Source: Chloroflexota bacterium (GTDB lineage Bacteria > Chloroflexota > Anaerolineae > Anaerolineales > Villigracilaceae). From it: a stretch of 14,359 bases of DNA. The notes under the pieces are model-generated. The model worked only from the letters and a program-made list of their open reading frames with translations, did not search any database and was not told where the DNA came from. Below are positions 6,176-11,803 of the stretch, piece by piece; positions within the stretch are counted from its first letter, which is position 1, and each line of letters opens with the position of its first letter. The position numbers were made by a program, and so were the translations under genes. Location: contig JACPVD010000292.1 in NCBI GenBank assembly GCA_016191895.1, forward strand, positions 1 to 14,359, given 5' to 3'.

Positions 6176-7012
6176 ATGTCAAACACAAAAACAATCCTCC
6201 CCACCGAGCATTGCGAAACCTGCCCGGCGTTTACGCAATTGGAGCAAATGGGAATCAAAGTCGGCGATTTCGACCGGGTCGTTGCGCTGGCTGGGAATCC
6301 CAACACGGGAAAGTCGACGTTGTTCAACGCATTGACCGGCTTGAAACAGCACACCGGCAATTGGCCCGGCAAAACGGTCACCCGCGCCGAAGGCGGGTTT
6401 GAATTCAACAAGATTCGCTACAAACTGGTCGACCTGCCCGGGACGTATTCGCTTTTATCGGCTTCACAGGATGAAGAAGTGGCGCGCGATTTCATCTTGT
6501 TCGGACAGCCGAGTTGCACCGTCGTTGTGACGGATGCCACCGCGCTGGAAAGAAATTTAAACCTCGTCATGCAGGTCATGGAGATCACCGAGCACGTGGT
6601 GGTGGCCGTGAATTTGATGGACGAAGCAAAACGAAAAGGCATCGAAGTGGACGCGCGTTCATTGAGCCGTGATTTGGGCGTTCCCGCAATTCCCGTCACT
6701 GCGCGAACCGGGGACGGCATCCACACTTTGCTGGGCGCGGTCGCGGATGTGATCGAAGGAAAGGTGGAAACAAAGCCCCTGCGCGTGAATGGCACGCCGG
6801 AGTTTCAAAAAGCTGTCAGCGAACTTGTGCCGATGATCAAACAACTTGCACCGGGCATCCCAAACGCACGCTGGCTTGCGATCCGTTTATTGGACGGAGA
6901 TGCCCGTGTGCAGAAAGCCATCACCAGCGGAGAGTTGACCGAAATTGTATCCCGGCAATACCAGCAGGATGTTCAATTCAGTAAGAAGATGAGCGTGGAG
7001 GGAAGGCAGTGA
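6176..7012 (+). CDS. feoB: FeoB G-protein subunit (separate N-terminal half of ferrous iron transporter B)
   Basis: This 278-residue protein matches the cytosolic NFeoB part. G1 is GNPNTGKST (40-48), G2 lies around GNWPGKTV (61-68), G3 is DLPG (86-89), G4 is NLMD (146-149) and G5 lies around VTARTG (174-179). A helical S/GDI segment follows (about 205-260). A Cys13-x2-Cys16 pair precedes the G domain. In the family, GTP binding and hydrolysis drive ferrous iron passage through the membrane half. Here the protein stops before any membrane helix, and the permease is the next gene, 33 bases on in the same frame. The start is backed by AAGAGAG five bases upstream and by GTPase homology beginning soon after. 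Expression should follow the fusion gene upstream. Confidence 0.92.
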   Translation: MSNTKTILPTEHCETCPAFTQLEQMGIKVGDFDRVVALAGNPNTGKSTLFNALTGLKQHTGNWPGKTVTRAEGGFEFNKIRYKLVDLPGTYSLLSASQDEEVARDFILFGQPSCTVVVTDATALERNLNLVMQVMEITEHVVVAVNLMDEAKRKGIEVDARSLSRDLGVPAIPVTARTGDGIHTLLGAVADVIEGKVETKPLRVNGTPEFQKAVSELVPMIKQLAPGIPNARWLAIRLLDGDARVQKAITSGELTEIVSRQYQQDVQFSKKMSVEGRQ

Positions 7013-7045
7013 AGAAGGAATTAGAGATTAGAAAGAAGGTAAATT

Positions 7046-8437
7046 ATGGAAGCGAATGATATTTTAGCAAAAGCAGAAAGCCTCAGAAACAATCTCTCGA
7101 CCGGGTTTCGGGATGAGATCGTCAAATCGCTTTATACAGAAGCGGAACAGATCGCAAGACGGGCAGTGAAAGTCGGAGTAAATAAAAAATATGACTTCGA
7201 TCAAAAAGTGGATCGTCTTGTTACGTCGCCTTATGCGGGATTGCCGATCATGCTCATTCTGTTGGGCATCATCATCTGGCTCACGGTTTCGGGCGCGAAC
7301 GTTCTGTCTGATACGATCGCCAATTTGCTTTTCGGCATTGGCGACATTGGGCGAAATTTCTTCAATTCGCTGGGCTTCATCCCCTGGTGGATCACCGGCT
7401 TCATCTGGGATGGCGTGTATCTCGGTCTGGCATGGGTCATCAGCGTGATGCTCCCGCCGATGATGATCTTCTTCCCTGCCTTCACATTTTTGGAAGACCT
7501 CGGCTACCTGCCGCGCGTGGCCTTCAATCTCGACTGGCTGTTCAAGAAAACCGGTGCGCATGGCAAGCAATCACTGACCATGGCGATGGGATTCGGATGC
7601 AACGCCGCGGGTGTGGTGGCGACTCGCGTGATCGACTCGCCGCGCGAACGCTTGATCGCGATCCTGACGAACAACTTCGTTCCCTGCAACGGGCGCTTCC
7701 CGACTTTAATTATGCTTGCCACTGTTTTTGTGGCCGCATCCTTCCCCCCAGCCTTGACCTCCTTCGTCGCCGCCGGAACAGTTGTCGGCGTGGTCCTGAT
7801 CGGGGTGGCGTTCACTTTTCTCGCTTCGTGGATATTATCCAGGACGGTTTTGAAAGGCGAAGCATCCGCATTCACATTGGAACTGCCGCCCTATCGCCGC
7901 CCGAACATTTCGCGCATCCTCTACACATCCATCATCGACCGAACCATCTTTGTATTATGGCGCGCCATGCAGACCGCCGCCCCGGCCGGTGCAATTATCT
8001 GGATACTGGCGAACATTCCCATCGGCGATTCGAATCTCGCCCGCGCCATCGCAGACTGGCTCAATCCCTTCGGCTTAATGCTTGGACTCGACGGCGTGAT
8101 CCTGCTCGCCTACATCATCGCCATTCCCGCCAACGAGATTGTTGTGCCGACCATGATGATGGTCTATCTCGGCGCGGGCATGATGATCGATGGGCCATCG
8201 ACTAACGCGGCGATCTTCGACCTGCTCGTCAACGGCAACGGCTGGACCATGCTCACCGCCGTGAACCTGATGCTGTTCGCGCTGCTGCACAACCCCTGCG
8301 CGACGACGATCATCACCATTTACAAAGAGACCAAATCCTGGAAGTGGGCCACCCTCAGCGTGGTGATGACGTTAGGCGCCGCCTTCCTTGTCACATTTAC
8401 AACCGCCAGCATCGCAAGATTGTTCGGCTGGGCATGA
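7046..8437 (+). CDS. feoB: FeoB permease subunit (separate C-terminal membrane half)
   Basis: This 463-residue polytopic protein corresponds to the FeoB membrane domain. Its first 60 residues are soluble and helical and look like the last part of the S/GDI domain. Hydrophobic segments follow from about 64 to the end. Gate-type motifs include GFGCN (182-186, Cys185), NNFVPCNGRFPT (209-220, Cys214), PANEIVVPT (361-369) and HNPC (415-418, Cys418). These cysteines correspond to residues proposed to line the iron path. It has its own ribosome binding site (AGAAGG, six bases before the ATG). Three stops, TGA at 7010, TAG at 7022 and TAA at 7040, lie in frame between it and the G-protein gene. The split is therefore a real two-gene arrangement rather than one point mutation or a frameshift. 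Confidence 0.92.
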   Translation: MEANDILAKAESLRNNLSTGFRDEIVKSLYTEAEQIARRAVKVGVNKKYDFDQKVDRLVTSPYAGLPIMLILLGIIIWLTVSGANVLSDTIANLLFGIGDIGRNFFNSLGFIPWWITGFIWDGVYLGLAWVISVMLPPMMIFFPAFTFLEDLGYLPRVAFNLDWLFKKTGAHGKQSLTMAMGFGCNAAGVVATRVIDSPRERLIAILTNNFVPCNGRFPTLIMLATVFVAASFPPALTSFVAAGTVVGVVLIGVAFTFLASWILSRTVLKGEASAFTLELPPYRRPNISRILYTSIIDRTIFVLWRAMQTAAPAGAIIWILANIPIGDSNLARAIADWLNPFGLMLGLDGVILLAYIIAIPANEIVVPTMMMVYLGAGMMIDGPSTNAAIFDLLVNGNGWTMLTAVNLMLFALLHNPCATTIITIYKETKSWKWATLSVVMTLGAAFLVTFTTASIARLFGWA

Positions 8438-8445
8438 TTCTTCAA

Positions 8446-8478
8446 AGGTGACTGTCATTCGCAAAATGGCAGTCACCT
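8446..8478 (+). terminator. Hairpin downstream of feoB
   Basis: AGGTGACTGTCATT (8446-8459) pairs with AATGGCAGTCACCT (8465-8478) around a five-base loop, with one G-T pair. It begins nine bases after the feoB stop and ends eight bases before the -35 of the arsR-like gene. No T-run follows, so termination strength is doubtful. Its GGTGACTGTC stem sequence recurs in the strong terminator at 10460-10503. Confidence 0.5.
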
Positions 8479-8485
8479 GCCCCGC

Positions 8486-8514
8486 TTGACAATTCTTTTC
8501 TTTGGCGATAATAT
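8486..8514 (+). promoter_or_regulatory. Promoter of the arsR-CDF operon
   Basis: TTGACA at 8486-8491 is a perfect -35. With a 17-base spacer the -10 is TAATAT (8509-8514, four of six matches); GATAAT at 8507-8512 is the alternative with a 15-base spacer. The -10 overlaps the left arm of the operator at 8510-8535. The leader to the ATG at 8544 is short and has no clear Shine-Dalgarno. Confidence 0.65.
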
Positions 8515-8535
8515 ATGAACAGTTGCTCATATATT
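8510..8535. promoter_or_regulatory. 12-2-12 ArsR/SmtB-type operator
   Basis: AATATATGAACA (8510-8521), two central bases GT, then TGCTCATATATT (8524-8535) form an inverted repeat with one mismatch per arm. The 12-2-12 spacing and the ATGAACA...TG.TCAT core are those of known CzrA/SmtB operators. It covers the -10 and expected transcription start, so the ArsR protein encoded nine bases downstream should repress its own operon until metal binds. Confidence 0.8.
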
Positions 8536-8543
8536 CATACATT

Positions 8544-8834
8544 ATGAAACTGACCGAACTCAAAGCCATCAAACTTTCCGAACTCTTCAGCGCCCTGAGC
8601 GACGCCAGCCGCGTGCGTATCATCTCCCTGTTGATCGAAGGTGAAATGAGCGTCAGCGCATTGGCGGATGGACTCAAGATGAGCGAATCCGCCGTCTCAC
8701 ACCAATTGCGTGGACTCAGGCAAATGCACCTTGTCCGCGCAAGGAAATCGGGCAGGCAGGTTTTTTACTCGCTGGACGACGACCATGTGGCGCGGTTGTT
8801 CACACTGGGACTCGACCACGTTCAACACGGATAA
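8544..8834 (+). CDS. ArsR-family metal-sensing repressor of the CzrA/SmtB (alpha-5 site) type
   Basis: This 96-residue winged-helix repressor has its recognition helix around ALADGLKMSESAVSHQLRGL (39-58) and wing around RKSGRQVFYSLD. The C-terminal helix has Asp79, His81, His92 and His95 with the spacing of CzrA Asp84, His86, His97 and His100, the complete inter-subunit zinc/cobalt site. The cysteines of the alpha-3 (ArsR/CadC) site are absent, so arsenic or cadmium sensing by that site is unlikely. I chose the ATG at 8544 because a start at 8502 would place the operator and most of the promoter inside the gene. Two metal exporters follow, so it most likely derepresses zinc or cobalt efflux when the metal binds. 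Confidence 0.92.
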   Translation: MKLTELKAIKLSELFSALSDASRVRIISLLIEGEMSVSALADGLKMSESAVSHQLRGLRQMHLVRARKSGRQVFYSLDDDHVARLFTLGLDHVQHG

Positions 8835-8860
8835 AAACAAGTCGCCGTATCAGGAGCACA

Positions 8861-9523
8861 ATGACAACTTTATCCCAAACGTCAACAATCAAATACTGGC
8901 AATACGCCCTGTGGCTGGCGTTAATTACAATTTTTTATAACTTCGTCGAGGGACTTATTTCCATTTCCTTCGGAGTCGAAGATGAAACGCTCACGCTTTT
9001 TGGCTTCGGCATCGACTCGTTCATCGAGGTTTTGTCGGGAATTGGAATTCTGGCCATGGTCCTGCGCATTCGTCAAAACCCCGACACGCTGCGCACTCAA
9101 TTTGAAACGGCCGCGTTGCGTATCACAGGCGCGTCATTTTATTTGCTTGCCGCAGGGCTTGGCATCACATCCATCTACAATCTCTTTACCTCCCATACGC
9201 CTGAAACGACTCTGCCCGGCTTCATCATCTCGCTGGTGTCCATTGCGGCGATGTGGGCATTGGTGATGGGAAAGCGCAAGATCGGAAATGCGCTGAATTC
9301 CTCCCCCATTCTCGCGGACGCGAACTGCACCATGGTGTGCATTTATATGTCGGTCGTGTTATTGGCATCGAGCCTCATCCATCAAGTCACCGGCTTCGGG
9401 TTTGTGGACAGTCTCGGCGCGCTTGGCTTGATCTATTTTTCCATCCGCGAAGGAAAAGAATCGTTTGAAAAAGCCGCGGGCATGGAAACGTGCTGCGACG
9501 ATGACAACTGCGAAACAAAATGA
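8861..9523 (+). CDS. CDF-like cation transporter with variant metal site and Cys-rich tail
   Basis: This 220-residue membrane protein has about six hydrophobic segments and resembles the transmembrane part of cation diffusion facilitators. It lacks the family's usual C-terminal cytoplasmic domain; the tail is short, with Cys211, Cys212 and Cys217 among acidic residues. In canonical members two His/Asp-xxx-Asp motifs form the transport site. Here the second helix carries Asp52-xxx-Glu56 (GIDSFIEVLSG) and the fifth Cys156-xxx-Cys160 (ADANCTMVCIYMS), suggesting a carboxylate plus thiol site. It may be a remote CDF paralogue, perhaps TMEM163-like. AGGAG lies five bases before the ATG. Its last four bases overlap the start of the next CDF gene (ATGA), so the two are translationally coupled. 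Confidence 0.75.
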   Translation: MTTLSQTSTIKYWQYALWLALITIFYNFVEGLISISFGVEDETLTLFGFGIDSFIEVLSGIGILAMVLRIRQNPDTLRTQFETAALRITGASFYLLAAGLGITSIYNLFTSHTPETTLPGFIISLVSIAAMWALVMGKRKIGNALNSSPILADANCTMVCIYMSVVLLASSLIHQVTGFGFVDSLGALGLIYFSIREGKESFEKAAGMETCCDDDNCETK

Positions 9524-10461
9524 CCGCCCATTCCCATACTCATCTCGGCGACATCGCCAGCCAGACCACAAAACGCCTCTCCCTCTCCCTCGGCCTGGCG
9601 GCCGCCTTCGTTATCTTTGAAGCCGCCGCCGGGATTTTCGGCAACAGCCTCGCCCTGCTGACCGATGCCGCGCACAACTTCACCGACGTGATCGCGCTTG
9701 GTTTAAGCTGGTATGCCATAAAAATCGCGACACAACCCGCACGCGCGGGAAAAACATTTGGCTATCATCGCGCGGGGATTTTGGTGGCGTTGATCAATTC
9801 AACAACGCTGGTTCTGATTGCGCTCGGAATTTTTTACGAAGCCTGGCATCGCTTTGTTTCCCCCTCCGAGGTGAACGCGCCGATCCTGATCGGGGTGGGA
9901 ACCGTCGCCTTTCTCGTCAATGGATGGACGGCGTGGCTTGTCCATAAAGGCAGCGACCACGATCTCAACCTGCGGAGCGCCTTCCTGCATTTGATGGGCG
10001 ACGTGCTTTCGACGCTGGGCGCGGTGATTGCGGGCATCGTCATCGCCTTCACAAAATGGGACTGGCTCGATCCGCTCGTCAGTATTCTCATCGGCGGATT
10101 CATTTTATGGAACGCATGGGGAATCCTGCGCCAGTCGATTCACATTCTTTTGGAAAGCGCCCCGGAAAACATCGATATCCCTGAAATGGTGACCAGCCTG
10201 CGCAGTGTGGACGGCGTGCGCGACATCCACGACCTGCACGTGTGGAGCATCAGCGAAGACCTGCGAATGTTCTCGGCCCATGTGGTGACCGATGACATCT
10301 CCATCGGCGAAGGCGTGAACATTCAACAGAATATCAACGAACTGCTTGCGCATGGCTACAACATCCGGCACGCAACCCTGCAATTGGAATGTGAAGGGTG
10401 CAATGGGAGTTGTCTATTTTGCAATACCGGCGAGCATGCGTGCGAACATGCGGAAATATAA
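9520..10461 (+). CDS. czcD: Cation diffusion facilitator, zinc/cobalt/cadmium exporter (CzcD/ZitB type)
   Basis: This 313-residue CDF protein has a His-containing N-terminus (HSHTH), six predicted helices and a C-terminal cytoplasmic domain (about 212-290). The transport-site motifs are intact: His52-xxx-Asp56 in TDAAHNFTD and His157-xxx-Asp161 in HLMGD. FGYHRAGIL (80-88) and the DIHDLHVWSIS segment (235-245) are typical of the CzcD/ZitB branch. These proteins export divalent zinc-group ions in exchange for protons. An extra tail carries Cys291, 294, 298, 301 and 308 with nearby His, a possible metal-collecting end. Its start overlaps the previous stop (ATGA), and expression depends on the ArsR-controlled promoter at 8486. 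A perfect terminator begins within its stop codon. Confidence 0.93.
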   Translation: MTAHSHTHLGDIASQTTKRLSLSLGLAAAFVIFEAAAGIFGNSLALLTDAAHNFTDVIALGLSWYAIKIATQPARAGKTFGYHRAGILVALINSTTLVLIALGIFYEAWHRFVSPSEVNAPILIGVGTVAFLVNGWTAWLVHKGSDHDLNLRSAFLHLMGDVLSTLGAVIAGIVIAFTKWDWLDPLVSILIGGFILWNAWGILRQSIHILLESAPENIDIPEMVTSLRSVDGVRDIHDLHVWSISEDLRMFSAHVVTDDISIGEGVNIQQNINELLAHGYNIRHATLQLECEGCNGSCLFCNTGEHACEHAEI

Positions 10462-10503
10462 AAAGAGACAGTCACCTCGCGTAACGGGTGACTGTCTCTT
10501 TTT
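10460..10503. terminator. Bidirectional intrinsic terminator
   Basis: A perfect 17-bp stem pairs AAAAAGAGACAGTCACC (10460-10476) with GGTGACTGTCTCTTTTT (10487-10503) around a ten-base loop. The T-run on the right and A-run on the left let it work in both directions, ending the rightward metal-efflux operon and the leftward exported-protein gene, whose stop is at 10513. The left arm overlaps the CDF stop codon. Confidence 0.93.
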
Positions 10504-10512
10504 ATGTGAAGG

Positions 10513-11016
10513 TTACGGGTTGGTTGGCCGATTCTGCCTGCCCCAGCCGCCACCCATCATCGTCCCTGGGCCGTACCCGCTTTGAGGTCCGTATTGACCG
10601 TCTTGCAGTCCCGTCCCATCGCAATTGCCCATCCCGCCGTGACCAAAGCCGCGAGTCTTCATCCAATCGGCCTGTTCCTGCGTGATGACGTTTGCCTTCA
10701 CCGCCGCATCCAGCGCGTTGGCGCGGACTTCCGCCATGACCGTCGGCCATTCTTCAGCAGTCACGCCGGCGGAGAGGGCGATATCGTACATGGTCTCGCC
10801 GTCCGCAAGGCGGGTGTTGATGTCGTTCACGTTCAGGTCGAGTTTCTTTGCAAACCCGGTCACCATGAAGGTGTGCATGGCGCCGTCTGCGCCATTGTTC
10901 ATCATGCGTCCATGCCCGGCAAACGGAGGCGTCCCGCCCTGGGCGAGAACAACTCCAACGCCAAGGACCCCGAGAGCCAACACCACTAACGCAATTACAA
11001 AAATCGTCTTTTTCAT
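10513..11016 (-). CDS. Small exported protein, Gly/Met-rich tail, function unknown
   Basis: This 167-residue protein begins with a clear signal peptide: MKK, then a hydrophobic core, with probable cleavage after VVLA (residue 25). The mature part has a His/Met/Gly segment (PFAGHGRMMNNG), a helical middle (about 50-122) and a low-complexity tail (about 123-167) rich in Gly, Gln, Tyr and Met (GHGGMGNCDG; YGPGTMMGGGWG). The middle region contains two short elements that each look like a helical hairpin (KKLDLNVNDINTRLADG and NVITQEQADWMKTRG), like small secreted DUF2680-type proteins. Met and His residues outside the membrane could bind copper or other metals, but this is a guess. AAGGAG lies six bases before the ATG. 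It converges with the metal-efflux operon and shares its terminator. Confidence 0.8.
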   Translation of the reverse strand: MKKTIFVIALVVLALGVLGVGVVLAQGGTPPFAGHGRMMNNGADGAMHTFMVTGFAKKLDLNVNDINTRLADGETMYDIALSAGVTAEEWPTVMAEVRANALDAAVKANVITQEQADWMKTRGFGHGGMGNCDGTGLQDGQYGPQSGYGPGTMMGGGWGRQNRPTNP

Positions 11017-11064
11017 TTTTTTCTCCTTTGATTATTGTTCAGGTTTGCTCCTGAATACGCCCAA

Positions 11065-11096
11065 AGGATACAATCCGAGTGTAAAGGTTCTGTGAA
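11065..11096 (-). promoter_or_regulatory. Possible response-regulator direct repeat and promoter for the exported protein gene
   Basis: On the reverse strand TTCACA (11091-11096) and TTTACA (11080-11085) are exactly 11 bases apart, with a degenerate third unit ATTGTA (11069-11074). The 11-base periodicity of TTMACA units is that of PhoB/PhoP-type operators. A possible -10, TATCCT, lies at 11065-11070, so the repeat would sit over the -35 region. The leader also holds a small TTCAGG/CCTGAA hairpin (11038-11055). The function is inferred from spacing alone. Confidence 0.35.
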
Positions 11097-11173
11097 GAAA
11101 ACCGAAAGGTTGGGGAAAGAAAGATGTCCTCACCTGCTCTGGCGGAGGGTGCAAGGGAACGCAGGGCAAATGC

Positions 11174-11239
11174 CGACTGCGCTCACATTATCCCGACGCT
11201 CTTTGGGGAGGATGAAGGCTTTCACGCTGAGCGCAGTCG
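11174..11239. repeat. Inverted 12-bp repeat in the 11017-11294 intergenic region
   Basis: CGACTGCGCTCA (11174-11185) and TGAGCGCAGTCG (11228-11239) are perfect inverted copies separated by 42 bases. They lie in the 278-base gap between divergent genes. I see no gene here. The remainder holds the promoter of the leftward exported protein gene and, near 11266-11273, an AT-rich -10-like stretch (TATATACT, with TG just upstream) for the rightward gene. Confidence 0.5.
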
Positions 11240-11294
11240 AAGCGCGGGCTCGTAAGGCGAATTGTTATATACTGTAAGCAGGAGACCCAACACC

Positions 11295-11531
11295 ATGGAC
11301 GAGTTGAAATATGAAAAGATAGGCGAAGCCAATACCCGCGCGGAAGCGGAGATCATCCGGAGTTTTTTGGAAGCCGAGGGCATCGACGCCGAACTCGTAG
11401 AAGAATCCGTCTCCGCCTACCCGGTTGCGGTTGCGCGGGTCGAGATATTCGTTCCAAAGGAGAAGGCAAAACGGGCACATAAATTACTAAAACCTTTCGA
11501 TGACATCCAGCCAGGGGAAGATGACGAATAG
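11295..11531 (+). CDS. DUF2007-like putative signal-transducing small protein
   Basis: This 78-residue protein reads MDELKYEKIGEANTRAEAE at its start. The pattern is an N-terminal strand, a helix covering IIRSFLEAEGI, a strand with AELVEES, then a strand VEIFVPKEKAKRAHKLL. It matches the DUF2007 fold, described in Pfam as a putative prokaryotic signal-transducing protein related to PII-like folds; no function is established. It is cytoplasmic, with no signal or membrane segment, and has an acidic tail. AGGAGA lies nine bases before the ATG at 11295, so I prefer it to the ATG at 11262, which lacks one. Its stop is two bases from the stop of the convergent small membrane protein, leaving no room for a terminator between them. 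Confidence 0.78.
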   Translation: MDELKYEKIGEANTRAEAEIIRSFLEAEGIDAELVEESVSAYPVAVARVEIFVPKEKAKRAHKLLKPFDDIQPGEDDE

Positions 11532-11533
11532 AT

Positions 11534-11803
11534 TTAATATTTTGAGAAATAAAGTAGCAACGAATAGATGATCGCCGTCAACGCCCCGATGGACGAAAGC
11601 GCGATTCCCACTGTTGCGCTTCGCTTTCTTTCTGATCGCCTCCCCAAAACACCGCATACAATTCCGAGAATTCCGAGAACTGTGCCCCACAGCGGAACCA
11701 GTCCGCCGCACAGACTTAACACCCCCAACGCGGCGGACGCCAGCGCGTAGAATTTATTCATGCGCTCTTCGGGGTCGAGCGAGGCGGGATCGGGTTCCAT
11801 CAT
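11534..11803 (-). CDS. Small two-helix membrane protein, DUF4190-like
   Basis: This 89-residue protein has a short acidic N-terminus (PDPASLDPEERMNK) and two or three hydrophobic stretches (about 17-53 and 64-86). They flank a basic loop (GRRSERKRS), and the small-residue-rich helices (LGILGIVCGVLG, VGIALSSIGAL) recall DUF4190-type proteins. The function is unknown. It directly follows uvrB: on the reverse strand the end reads GAGGAG, TAA, ATGATG. The GAGGAG encoded by the last UvrB codons serves as its ribosome binding site, so translation is coupled to uvrB. The second ATG (11800) has the better six-base spacing and may be the true start; the first is given here. It converges with the DUF2007-like gene, two bases apart. 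Confidence 0.72.
   Translation of the reverse strand: MMEPDPASLDPEERMNKFYALASAALGVLSLCGGLVPLWGTVLGILGIVCGVLGRRSERKRSATVGIALSSIGALTAIIYSLLLYFSKY

Noticed and set aside
7010..7045. FeoB split as a sequencing frameshift or stop-codon readthrough
   Set aside because: Both halves are in the same frame, and three different stop codons plus a new ribosome binding site lie between them. A single error or recoding event does not explain this.
7387..8205. Open frame of 272 codons on the forward strand inside feoB
   Set aside because: It is out of frame with the FeoB permease and very Arg/His-rich, with no start signal; it is a shadow.
8502..8543. Upstream ATG for the arsR-like gene
   Set aside because: It would place the operator and -10 inside the coding region and adds 14 residues without family similarity. 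The ATG at 8544 gives a normal ArsR N-terminus.
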